The notes under the pieces are model-generated. The model was given only the letters and a program-made list of their open reading frames with translations, had not been told where the DNA came from and searched no databases. This document shows, in pieces, positions 1-10,775 of a stretch of 64,000 bases of DNA. Position numbers and translations under genes: made by a program. The number at the start of each line of letters is the position of its first letter. The first letter of the stretch is position 1. Source of the DNA: Butyriboletus loyo (lineage: Eukaryota > Basidiomycota > Agaricomycetes > Boletales > Boletaceae). The stretch is from assembly GCA_038093515.1 (NCBI GenBank), contig JBBPSI010000050.1:1-64000 (forward strand). The letters run 5' to 3'.

Positions 1-232
1 CGTGTGACGCGACGAGGAACTCGCTCTAGACGTTGAGTGATCATCGATGCATCACCAGGGCAGGGCCTACAACTGGAACATTCTGTGGATGGACGATTCT
101 TCTGCATGCACTTTTCCTACACAGAATGTACAATATAATGGTGCGTTCGGGAGGAGTGAATGTACAATGCTGTAAGGTTGGATCCTTGAGGCCTCGTCTT
201 TGCTACAAGACAAAAGACGCAGTTCGATGCCT

Positions 233-1004
233 TCAATAATCATATTCCTGCTCATCATCACTCCTGACATCTCGATTGCTCCGCTTGTCCTTGTGTGCAT
301 AGTTGGACATTGACTGGATGATGATATCATCAAGTATTTCTGGTGGTAGATCGTATTCAGAAGTTCGGACCACAATCGCATACACAGCTGTACAACAGTT
401 TCAACGTAGTCCGGGGGAGAAATTGAACGTGAGCGAATACCATTTTCAATTTTCTCTAGTGACTGGTTAGTGACGACCTGCTTCTTACGAAGCCCCTTGA
501 CGAAAGGCGTGAATCTGTCCAAATCTTGATAACTGGCAAGTCCAGGGCAGTGAGTGCTGGAGAGGAAGCACATACCGGATTTGCAGTCTCTCACGAAGTT
601 GCATACTTGCATAGCTTGAGCGCGTCCCCCCTTGCGAGAAAAACCAGAGATGGCGAATCTCATGAGCTCTCCGGTGAGATCAGCCAGCCCAAGTAAATAG
701 TCATCCTTGGACAGTGGAAGGTACTGAGGCGAGGGCGTACTGATTTAAATCGTACCAAGGATAAAATAGGCAATGTCCACGCACAGGGACGCCACGATCG
801 TCCGACAAGGCGGTCTGTACTTGGCTAAATGTGACCAAGGTGTCATGGCCAAGATAGTGAGCGAAGCTCAGAGCCTCGATGTATCTGAATGAAGGACATC
901 ATTTGAGGGGCAAGAGAGCATGCTGACGGGACATCTACTCTTGTAGACCTGGGGAGACGGATTGATGGTGGCGCCAGAAGGAGTCGCCCTGACTGGCTTA
1001 CGTT
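233..1004 (-). pseudogene. Translin-associated factor X (TRAX), 5'-truncated
   Basis: Spliced exons at about 1004-939, 884-785, 723-576, 524-441 and 387-233 read continuously as the C-terminal part of a translin-family protein. Hallmarks are FWRHHQSVSPGLQE, YIEALSFAHYL, DDYLLGLADLTGELMRFAI, FTPFVKGLRKK, KIEN and VVRTSEYDLPPEILDD. TRAX with translin forms the C3PO RNase and nucleic-acid-binding complex. The N-terminal part, which should lie upstream (above position 1004 on this strand), is absent: sequence there is the 3' end of WD40 gene W1. No start codon or promoter of its own is visible, so this is probably a non-functional remnant, unless transcribed from the WD40 promoter. Family assignment is strong; the pseudogene status is inferred from truncation, since the remaining exons have no internal stop. 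Confidence 0.8.
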
Positions 1005-2578
1005 TAGCCGCGGCCATCCTCGAAGGACCCTTGTTTGTGTCATCCACCCTCGCTGGGGAGGAAGAAGATTGACGATCGACATCCTGATGCAACTTTCCAA
1101 GAAGTTTACCAGGCTTATGAGAAGTGGGGTCCTTGTTACTCTTTTTCTGTAGCCACTTTTTGAGTATTGAACGGCCATGAGACGGTTCGGCAATGTCAAA
1201 GTTTCCCCCCGGACGTGCATCTGGAGGGGAGATCACTGGTGGCGCATCTGACAACTGTGGTACAGCACGGGATCGGCCCTCCCGTGGGCCAGCAGAAGAA
1301 CCTGGGGATGGTGGCTTGAACAGGGTCAACACAGAAACAATAAAAAATGGCATAGTCACCAACCTCATCAAAGTTGAACTCGGGAGGGGGCGCGCTCGAT
1401 GGCACCTCGACCTATCCCATCCGACATCGTGAGAAATCGCTTCGAGAATGCAAACGAACGAACTGGTACCTCGAGGACATCGGCATCGCTGTGACTGTCA
1501 GACTTGGGCTTACTAGGATCTTCCTGATGTACATACACGACAAGGTCAACAAGACTCTTCTGACAACCATGGAGGCACAAATACTTACATGGAAAGGTCC
1601 ATACAGGTCTGGTAGAATGTTGCTGAGATCACGTATTACAATTTTCCCGTCATATCGTCCAGTCACGAGATACCGGCTGTCTGGGGAGACAGCAATGGAC
1701 CGTAACTTTTCACTGTCCTCGATGACAGGGTCAATCCGAGTCAGTGTTGATGTGTCCAGAAAGAAGATTGAATGCTCTCCGAATGCAGCAATGAATTTGC
1801 CATTTGCGGCTAGAGCGAGAGGGAAGACGCCCCTGCGGTCATCACAGAGAACCGGCGATTCAGCGAGTTGGGACCCAGTGGAGCTGTCAAATGATCTGAT
1901 TTTGTTGTCATGGGACGCAGCAAAAATCTGCTGATCATCGGCTGACCACGCGAGCGGAGTGGTCACACCCCCAGATGTCTCAGTCTGGATGATGAGGAGC
2001 TGCTCGCCATTGTGACTGTTGAAAATGCGGATGGAGCTGTTATATGTAGCAGTGGCGATGTGGTCACCATTCCGAGAGAATTTGATTCCAGTGACCCACT
2101 CGTCATGTTGAAGTGGGCCAACGAGTCTCTGCCCTGTTGTTAGGCTCCAAATACTTGCTTTCCCGGCATTGGGTTCCTCTCCAGTCCCTGTGACAAACCT
2201 AGTCGAATCCAGGGAGACATTGACCGCAATCACGTCATTGCTGCCCTCCACGTCGACGACCTTTTGATGCAGCTCTGCATCCCACACACTTGCACCACCG
2301 ACAGTGCCGCATACTATCCACTTGTTATTCCTCGACACGCAAATCGAGCGCAACTTCATTCCTGTTTTCTTCCCAACCTCTTGGTCGTCCGAAAGTCGCC
2401 ATCGTCGAATCCCACCATCACCCCCGCCTAGGGCATGCATTCCGTCGGGGTGGAACGCAACTGCGTATATATAGTCACGGTGACCGGTGTCAAGCACTAT
2501 CGTTTGGTCTTACTGAATTGTAAGCAGATACTCATGCACTCCTTGAAGCTGCTACCCACCAGTATTTGTCGTCGACAT
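935..2578 (-). CDS. WD40 beta-propeller protein, copy W1 (most divergent)
   Basis: First of six paralogues. It starts with a 19-nt exon (MSTTNT), a short intron with donor GTGGGT, then the propeller exon (VLDTGHRDYIYAVAFHPDG...). About seven WD blades are visible, with FHPDG, ISPDS/VSPDS and IRDL-type signatures, followed by small exons (VEVPSSAPPPEFNFDE) and a Ser/Pro/basic tail. Sequence agreement with the other copies stops after the tail motif PSRMAAA near position 1005, where TRAX sequence begins. Translation would stop at 937-935, in sequence that is also TRAX exon in another frame. Propellers of this kind are protein-interaction scaffolds; the function is unknown. The expressed C-terminus is uncertain. 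Confidence 0.7.
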
Positions 2579-3020
2579 CTTGACCAATGTTATACAATCG
2601 TCGGTGTCGAAAGGTCAAGGAATAAGGTGTTTCGGTTTACTTTTGGTGCGCAAAAGTTGCTGTATGAACACGTTTCCTTATTCTCCACATGGGTTTGTTC
2701 ACGCAAAGTGCCTCGTGTCTTTGGCGCTTATTGTTACTCGGGTTCTCACTAGATCACCTCGTTGCAACGACTAGGTCGACAGTCAACATTGGCGAAAATT
2801 ACATTCTTTGCTAAGGGTAGTCTACGATTGCTCGTTATGTCTCTGCAGGACTCGTTTCACGGAGTGTACAATTCGCGTTGGACCATCTTGCGACATATCG
2901 CGCACAAAGGCTCGTTCTCGAAATTCTGTTGGACTGGCCTAGGACGCACAAAATCCCAGTCTCCTGAATCCTCTTCGACCACCTCATCCTATCATCGACC
3001 AACACTGCCGCTGATGACTC
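2579..3020. repeat. 5' flank of WD40 unit W1
   Basis: This stretch resembles the sequence upstream of W2-W5. It shares the strings gtgcctcgtgtctttggcg, tgtacaattcgcgtt and gctcgttctcgagattct (with mismatches). It presumably holds the W1 promoter. Similarity fades near 3020, where chitin synthase pseudogene sequence begins. No gene is recognised. Confidence 0.55.
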
Positions 3021-3134
3021 GCGAGGTTGGAGATAGCTTATGCATGTATATCCCTGTCGACCGTAATGGAAATGGGCTGACCGGAAGCCATTCCCACAAC
3101 GATCAGCTGGTTGTCCAATTGACAGAGCGTGCAC

Positions 3135-3602
3135 TCACCTCTTGCCGAGCGTTGAGCTCCACGACTGTAATCCACTCTTGCAGCGACGTTCCCGCTCAAA
3201 TTCCGGCCATTGATTCACGAGGGCATGGGACGAATCGAATCCACCCTCCTTGTTGCCGTGATCACCACCCTTGTCGCTAGTGATCTGATGTGTTTGATCC
3301 CAGGCGGAGTTAAAGTGCCAGAACGTATAGGCAGCGAGCAGGCCCTTCCATACTGGAAGAGAGGAGATTAACAATCGTCCATTCAAGGTAAGCACTCTTG
3401 CGTGATGTGACGACGATTAGAAGACCAGGGAGACAGAAGGAATCGCAACAGGATGGGCGGAATGGTCGTGTTGAGTCCATTGGGAATGATAGAGATGACA
3501 ATAATGTAGAGCATGAAAGTGATACCGACTGGCATAACTGTACCTATCAATTCCATTCCAGTGACAAACTACACCGAGAGGCAGAAAGCATCAGTACTTG
3601 AG
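3135..3602 (-). pseudogene. Chitin synthase C-terminal fragment, frameshifted
   Basis: Reading leftwards, three frames must be combined to follow the chitin synthase C-terminus: a membrane segment (MPVGITFMLYIIVISIIP), then LPGLLIVVTSRKSAYLEW in a second frame, then ISSLPVWKGLLAAYTFWHF and the tail DHGNKEGGFDSS ... WPEFERERR in a third. The order and the FWHF / DHG-FDSS / W-EFERERR signatures match the last transmembrane helices and cytoplasmic tail of family-2 fungal chitin synthases. The catalytic domain is missing, and the EI24-like gene begins just beyond. A truncated, frameshifted relic is the simplest reading. The exact left and right limits are approximate. Confidence 0.65.
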
Positions 3603-3683
3603 ATGATGGACAAACACAAGCTCGAACAGGTAGTGGACGGTCGGATTGATCCAGCGACAAGGTTTGTAACAAAACATTTCTAT

Positions 3684-5035
3684 TCAAGCTGCCTTGAGCC
3701 TCACATTGTCGTTTCCATCCTCACTATGCCCCGATCTCTTTAGTTCGGCGATATAGTGCTGCCGTTTTTCTAGATCTACACGGTCAGTGTTAGTGAATCG
3801 TTTCGAAGCTCGCAGAGCCACACGCCGAATAAAAGCTATGTCTGCACAGAAAAGCAGTGACAAAGTAACCTACCGTGTGCCCACATGGCCGCACCGATCC
3901 TGTTCGAGACAGTAAACGCCAGGCCAATGACCGGGATGTCTTCCAGCAACGCGGCAGCAAAACCGAATACTAGTGATTTTCGTACAAGAGCATAAGGCAC
4001 CGTTTCAGTCACCCACCGATGGAATGCGAGGATGCGATCACGTACATCGGTAATCCCACTTTCGCTCCTCGATAAACACTGCAATCTCATGGGGTGGCAT
4101 CCTTTTCGCTTTGAAGTACTTTATGAGGGTAGAGTACGGTGGAAATTAGGGTATTGATAGTATGAAGATGGGATGGACTCACGGGTCTGTGGAGGTGTTG
4201 TGCTGTCCCCATGGCTTTAAAGCCTGCTGCTGCAAACGTACCTACGAATGGATACAACGACAACGGAAGAAGCAACACTGAAAACATCATATAACGTTAG
4301 CATGCTACTGAACGGAGTGCATACACGCACCTTTCTTAACAACGACGCCAAGGGTCCATGTGCCCATCGCGTTGCTCATGCGCGCGCTCAGGCTTTTATC
4401 GACGACGGGCGGCACGTCCCATTCCTCTACGTATGGTTGCCAAAAGTCGGGACCCTTGCCGCGAGAGGCGACTGTCTGGTCCCATGCACGTTGGCGGGCG
4501 ATACGGATATTCCGAGAGAGAAAGAAGGTGATGATAGACGTAACTTGGGTCCCAAGGAGCAGAATCGCCATGTCTGCCGAAAAGACATCAGGTACATCGG
4601 GAGCACAAGCGGGACGCGGGGAACGTACAGGTGGACACATTGAATGGCAACTTGACTCCGAGGAAGGTCTCCTCCGAGAGGTCTGAAGCGCTCTGTGAGA
4701 GGCGAGTGACGTAGCTGAAAGAAAAGAGAGAGGAAGGGTTTTTGAGGAGAGCACGTATGATGTGCTTTTGGATTCGGTATGTAAGACATACCTTGGGAAC
4801 ACGTCAGTCAAAGCGAACGCCGTGCAAACGAACACAGACGCACCCATACAAACCCGACAATGAGACCTCGTTGCACGCCATGCTTACACTTATACCAAGC
4901 AGGTTTGTACAACGATTTGTCTGTGCATAATCTGTAGGCCCCGACGACGACGTAGGACGGAGGAAAGTTGAGACGGAGACTGGCTCGTTGGAGACTGGCG
5001 GGTACAGGATCTGATCCCAAGCTAGTACTTGTCAT
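3684..5035 (-). CDS. EI24-domain (etoposide-induced 2.4-like) membrane protein
   Basis: Seven exons (5035-4844, 4791-4629, 4573-4331, 4277-4183, 4118-4046, 3969-3874, 3775-3684) join to 954 nt, 317 residues, in frame from MTSTSLGSDP to the terminal KAA. Visible motifs are SYVVVGAYRLCTDKSLY near the N-terminus, hydrophobic segments (GLIVGFVWVCLTY, MAILLLGTQVTSIITFFL, LSLYPFVGTFAAAGF) and the family signature LLEDIPVIGLAFTVSNRIGA, followed by MWAHDLEK. It is a multi-pass protein, probably of endoplasmic reticulum or other endomembranes; basidiomycete relatives are uncharacterised as far as I know. It shares a 243-bp divergent promoter region with the NLR gene. Confidence 0.8.
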
Positions 5036-5278
5036 TGGATGTGCAAATGCGGGTTTCGGTGATCACTGTGTCGATGTTGCGAAGGCAACGTGCCAGCGCT
5101 AGGTTGTATCTGTCACAACCCACCATGCTCGGGCTGTGTTGGGACAGTTTTCTCCATGTGTCTTCTTGGCGTCGGACTCTCCGACGTTCGGCAATTTATT
5201 CATCGTCCTCAAGGCACTTAGTTGCCAGTAACCTCGTGTTCTTCGATACCCTCACGAGCGCGACATCGCAACAGAGAA
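5036..5278. promoter_or_regulatory. Divergent intergenic region between EI24-like gene and NLR
   Basis: This 243-bp gap lies between two head-to-head start codons (5035 on minus, 5279 on plus). It must contain both promoters and 5' UTRs. No convincing TATA box or other element was recognised. Confidence 0.45.
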
Positions 5279-8200
5279 ATGCCTGACAGTCTTCAGCTCA
5301 TGAACATCGACCTCAGCGGTGCGTATTTGGATCATCGCGCTCAAAATGGCCTCATACACGTCTCACGACAGTCATCAAGGCTGAGCTACCAGGCTTTACT
5401 AGCGGATGGTCCAAATGTTTCGTCCAGATCCACGTCGACGGTAGCCCGAATTCTGTTCGTACGAGGTCGACGAGAAAGGCTGGGCAACATGAATGGGAAG
5501 AACGGTTTTCGTTGTGAGTGCCTCGGAGCATTGGTTTTTGTGATTGTTTCTCGAGACCGAATATTTTTTATGCTGTAGACTAGTGCGATCTGCGACGATC
5601 CTTCGCTTTGAGTTGAGACGGAAAGCTTTTCTGCACCAGCAGTCATTGGCCTTTGCAGAATCCCCAATATCAGATCTCTTGGAGGGTCGACAACAATCGA
5701 GAGGTATGTGCAAATCCGTGCATGGACTCGCTGTGAATAAAGATCATATGAGCAGGGCAAGATCAAGATTTTCCGATACAGCTTCGACCATATCTAGAAA
5801 AACAAAACGCTGACGGCGACCACTGGCGACTTCTTATTCGTTTACACGGGATAGCAGAGGCCCCAGAGGTAGTAGAGGGGCAACATGTCGAGAGCATCGA
5901 GAACTGTATGGCCGAGATCGTGAAGAAGTTAGAAGCATTCATGGCAGTTGGTGATGCCGTTGCTCAGGTGCGGTTGCCTTCATTGAGATTCGACATTAAC
6001 ATTTATCACGACCGCAGATCCATCCATATGCACTGGTGGCATGGAAGACTGTAACTGCTTTCTACACGGTACTAACCATGTGATCCATCGTCCTTGATAC
6101 TTTCTGACCTGCCACTCAGATTATTAAAGGACAGGTAGACCGGTATGCAAGACTCGACGACCTCAGTGGATTGATGAAGGACTCTTACACCTTTGTTGAA
6201 AACGTCAAATCTTTTCCAGAAAAGATACCCGCCCTCGAAGCAACGATCCGTACACTGCTGTCCCAAACGGTCGAATGTACCATGTTCCTTCGAGAGTGCA
6301 GTGGACATGGCTTTGGAGGTACCGTCTTCTGTCTAGCTAACGTGTTCGAACTCTCAGACAGTACCATACAGAAAGACTGCTGTTCAGTGCATGGATGGAT
6401 CGCCAGATCGACGGATTCACACAGAGCTTCACTGCGCTCAAACAATCTTTGCAGACAGGGTCTTCGATACAAGCAGCACTTGTCTGTTTTCGCCTCGACG
6501 AAAATGTCAGCAGATTACGTGAGGTCCATCCAAGTTTCTATTGTTAACCCCACTGACGACGCCCTGTTCAGTTAATGCACAAGCGTTGCTGAGACTTGGA
6601 CCCGCTGACATGGACGATGCGACCCGACCCGAATGTCTCCCGGACACGCGCATGGACATTTTGGCCGATATTTTCGCATGGGCTTCTATGCCTACCAAGG
6701 GCAACGTCTATTGGTTACACGGCTTCCCGGGCGCAGGCAAGAGCACGATCGCAACGTCCGTGGCCAACATCTTCCGAGACCTCCGCCGCCTCGGTGCATT
6801 TACGTTTTTCACGCGAGGCGTGGCGGCTCGAAACGACCCCACACTGCTCATTCGTACGTTGGCGTATCAGCTTGGGGAGTTTGACCATCGCATCGGCAGT
6901 GCTATCGCCAGGGTCATGGAAGAAGTACCAAGCATCAAACAAGCGCCCCTTCGCTGGCAGTTTCAAAAGCTTCTCGTCGAACCGTTTGCTAGTATCAAAG
7001 ACTGTCTCAGGGAAGGTCCTATCCTCGTAGTGATTGATGCCATGGATGAATGCGGACACTCCGTCGCACGCGAGGAGCTCCTCAGGGTTCTTGCGTCAGA
7101 AAGTTCGTGGCTACCACCGACCGTTCGCGTCTTCATCACGAGTCGTGCAGAGAGAGACATCCGTAGCGCGTTCAACGCTTCTCCCCACGTCTCTGTTCGC
7201 GAAATCGACATCAAGTCGCCCACGAACGAGAAGGACGTTCGGACGTACATCCATCATCGATTGGTCGACATCCGGTTGCAAAATGAGTGGTTGGATCTCT
7301 CCTCTGATTGGCCCGGAAAGGCACGAACCGATGCGCTTGCACTTCGGGCCTCTGGCTTGTTCATATGGGCTTACACTGCTTGTCTGTACATCGAAAAGGG
7401 ACAAGATCCAGAGGAAAGGCTCTCCCAACTCGTGCAAACTGCTTTGTATGCAGACGCTGAGGCAGCGCTCGATGGAATATATATCACTGCCCTCGAATCT
7501 GCAGGTAAATGGGACGATGTCGCATTCGCCACGGACTTCCGCGAAATCATGGGGTTGGTTATCGTCGCGGAGAACCCCTTAGCCGTGCATACAATCGATC
7601 TGCTGAACGCCAATATGCAGGGAAGGAAACGACGGCCATGTCTGCACACGGTTAGACATCTAGGGACAGTGTTGCAATGGGCGGAAGATAAGCCTATATG
7701 CGTGATGCACCCCAGTTTTGAAGATTTTATCACAGAGAGACGGAGATGTGGCTCGGATGCGTGGTTTATCGATCGCCCGGCACACCATCTACGTGTCGCG
7801 AGGCTTTGTGTCGCTCGACTGGGGAAAGTGTTGAAGAAGAATATGTGTGGATTGAAGTTGTCGATGTCCGGTTGGAAGGAGGAGCTTCCGGAGGACGTCG
7901 TATATCCCGCTAGATATTGGGTGGATCACCTTTGCAATTCGGAGACGGGCGGAGAAGCAGCAATGGTCGAGGAAGTTCATGACTTTTTGCGTTCGCACTT
8001 TCTGCACTGGATCGAGGTGATGACCGTGATGCGGAGGGCGAGACAAACGATCGGGATGATGATACGCTTGAAAGAATGGATCGATGTAGGTGTTCACTGT
8101 TTCCCTTACCGCTGTGCTGTTCTTCTGAGGCGAATTGACTAGACCCACCACGCCGATCACGAAGCACTTTGCATATTTGCAAAGGATATCGTTCGGTTTT

Positions 8201-9813
8201 GTCAGGCGTATACCCATGTGTACGAACACCACCCTCTCTTGGTCTACCAGAGCGCGCTTCCATTCACTCCGACGACTACCACGGTATTCCGGACTTTCAA
8301 AGACGACCCAGAGGCTCCCACCATCGCAGGTGGGTTTCGTGAACATTGGTCACCGCTCCTGATCGAATTCGGTGGGCCGGGAGGGAGCGTTGCTGCGATC
8401 TCCTGTTCGTCCGATGGTCGATACATCGCTTCCACGAATACCCGGAGCATCTTTATTTGGGACTCGACATCTGGCGAACTTGTTACCAAGCCTATGCAGG
8501 CAGACAAGACCGAGTTTATGTCCATCGCGTTCTCTCCGAACAACCAGCATATCGCGTCCGGATCGACTGATGGCGCAGTGAAACTATGGGATGCGTTATC
8601 CGGGGAACAAGTGGGTGATACGTTAGAACAACATAGTGAACCTGTCTATGGCCTTGTGTTTTCCAACGATGCGAGCATGCTCGTGTCGGCGTCAAAAGAT
8701 CAGACCATCGTCGTATGGAACGTAAACGATGGGTCGATGGTACATGCACCATTGACGGGACACAAAAAGACCATTCTCACCCTCGCGTTCTCACCTGTCG
8801 ACATGCGCTTTGCGTCGGGTTCCCGGGACAGGTCGATACGCATATGGGACGCAGTAGTCGGCGAGGAAGTTCTGCCACCCATTATCCACCGAGGGGGTGG
8901 CGTCACCTCCCTCGTCTACACTCCAGACGGGAACAGGATTATCTCTGGTTCCGACGACCGCACTATTCGTATCTGGGATGCACACGAAGGCACCCTGCTC
9001 TACAACCCACATGCAGCTTTGCAACCTAGTCCCCTCTTTTTCACGGGTCACCGCAGTGACATCTTCTCAATCGCCATCTCGCCCTGCGGTACGCTCCTCG
9101 CGTCAGCCTCCAAGGACACCACCGTCCGTCTGTGGGATATCTCGACCAGGACAGAACTCTCACACCTCATCCGCCAACACCGTCTCCCCGTCCGCGTTGT
9201 CACGTTCTCGCACGACGGAAAGCGGATTGTGACCGGATGTTACGATGCGACCGTGCGCGTATGGGACGTCGAGGGCGTGGGAAGCATGGCGGCGCCCCGA
9301 CTTCACAAGGGGCTCGTTTCCCATCTCGTGTTCTCTGCCGATGGCACACGGATCGTGTCAGGTGGGTTGGACAAGACGGTGCGCGTGTGGTGCGCGGAGA
9401 GCGGGCAAGCGCTTATCGAGCCACTTCGGTTAGAGCGGGAGGTGAACACCGTCGCGTTCGGCGACGACGACGACGACCATGAACATGACCACGACCCCGG
9501 CGACGGTGGGGAAAAGAGAAGCATCCGGATCCTGGCTGTGGACAAGGACGGCGCCGTGTTCGCATGGGACATGGCGACGCGAGAACCGCTGATGGCGACA
9601 CCGGCGGATCGCCCCGCACATACGAGAGAGCTCGGGGGGCGACTCGTCTTGGAGGGCAGGTGGATCGTGGATAAGATGACCAACGACGCGTTGAGTTTAT
9701 TGCCGAACATGTCGCCTGTCAAGGCGAGGGCGTCGTACGGGAATAAGATCGCGATCGGGTTGGCGAACGGGAGTATCGTGATTTTGCATTTTCCGGGACT
9801 GTTGGAGGGTTAG
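5279..9813 (+). CDS. NLR immune-type receptor: C2 - helical - NACHT - WD40
   Basis: Nine exons (5279-5318, 5372-5513, 5579-5703, 5756-5967, 6018-6068, 6120-about 6295, 6358-6518, 6572-8085, 8143-9813) total 4092 nt, about 1363 residues. Residues about 13-110 form a C2-like domain (VIKAELPGF...WSKCFVQIHVDGSPNSVRT...GQHEWEERF). A helical linker follows (TIRTLLSQTVECTMFLRE). The NACHT NTPase has a Walker A motif GFPGAGKST, a Walker B-like LVVIDAMDECG and a sensor-like FITSRAERD. The C-terminal 530 residues hold about nine WD repeats ending in WD/WN (IFIWDSTSGE, IRIWDAHEGT, VRLWDIS, VRVWDVEG). This is the standard fungal NLR design; such proteins sense non-self and can trigger regulated cell death. 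The exon 6/7 junction is the least certain. The repeats differ from one another, unlike the highly internally conserved NLR class. Confidence 0.88.
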
Positions 9814-9835
9814 CGTTAGCTGGGGGTTGGCTTTG

Positions 9836-10320
9836 TTATCTCTCGCAGGTAAATCGCGTTCGGTGCGAGCGAGCGTCTATGATCCTACATTTCGAGCAGT
9901 ATATGTATGCATCATGCTCTTGATTGCGTTCATCCAAGCATATGAGAGGTGCGCCATCGTCATATAGTATTGGAGCCAAAGTGGCGCTACACACGTCTCG
10001 GGAGAAGAGTACGCCGACGATCTCCGATGACCTGACCGCGGCTGTCAGTGATCCTGTGAACATGTCCATCAGTAACCGAGAGGCGGTACATCAACCAAAT
10101 CGACCTCCTCCCGAGCGGTGCGCAGTGCGTCGGAAAGATGAGAGAAAGGAGAGAGCAAGCGGACCAAGCCCATGGGGATATAGAAATGTGGGGTGTAAAC
10201 CAACGCGTCGAGAAAGGAAAGTATTATTAAATGGGTGAGTGTGGCGAGCGCTGTCGCGGCGAGAATGTGCACGACTGGTGTCGGTCTGCGAAAATCAAGA
10301 CGTAGAGAGCGAAGTGTGAT
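9836..10320 (-). repeat. Inverted partial copy of block D (decayed membrane-protein gene)
   Basis: Read on the minus strand, 10272-10069 gives ATALATLTHLI, FYIPMGLV and REEVDLVDV. These are also present in plus-strand blocks near 15100-15300 and 21700-21900. The pattern FYIP-GL...REEVDLVDV resembles the last helix and tail of mushroom DUF6534-type membrane proteins, but this is only a hint. Stop codons interrupt it. It starts just downstream of the NLR stop codon. Confidence 0.5.
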
Positions 10321-10775
10321 GTCTTAGTAGATATTCATTGGATTTCCAACAGCTTCAAGCAATCAGATAGTAAGCACTGTCCTCCAACCCATGTGTACAA
10401 GCTTTATCAATGACCATTGACTAAACATCCTAGCGAGCTCGAGCATGGACGGGCTTATCAGGATTCGTACTAATGCTACGAACTGAAAGAACTGCACGAT
10501 CGATGTCCACGTCATTGTGATTGAGAGCAGTATCTAAATGAATCATTTGGATTAATGTGTCTCATCATGTGCACCAGGGCGAAAACACAACATCCACGTG
10601 GGAAGCGTGAGGGAAATGGTAGAGTTGCCGGTTTCATGCTGATGCTGGTCTACTGTGAGTATAACAACGTAGGTAGACGAAAAGTGATGCCCACCGTTAC
10701 ATGAACGCTCCCGGCTGCGGGTCGAGTCGGCTGTTGCACCTAATAGAACCATGAGCTGTCCTCACGAGATCCACA
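10321..10775. repeat. 3' flank of WD40 unit W2
   Basis: This stretch is homologous to 15610-15860, 16390-16800, 22190-22670, 26320-26710 and, inverted, 63019-63420. All carry a version of ctgtcctccaaccc (or the related ctccaacctgacctc), tatcaatgac and the string cacgtgggaagcgtgat. It probably contains the 3' UTR and terminator of the WD40 gene. Small ORFs here are not credible genes. Confidence 0.6.

Noticed and set aside
5279..9813. Recombining NLR of the highly internally conserved WD40 type
   Set aside because: Repeats were compared by eye and differ at many positions, so they are not near-identical.
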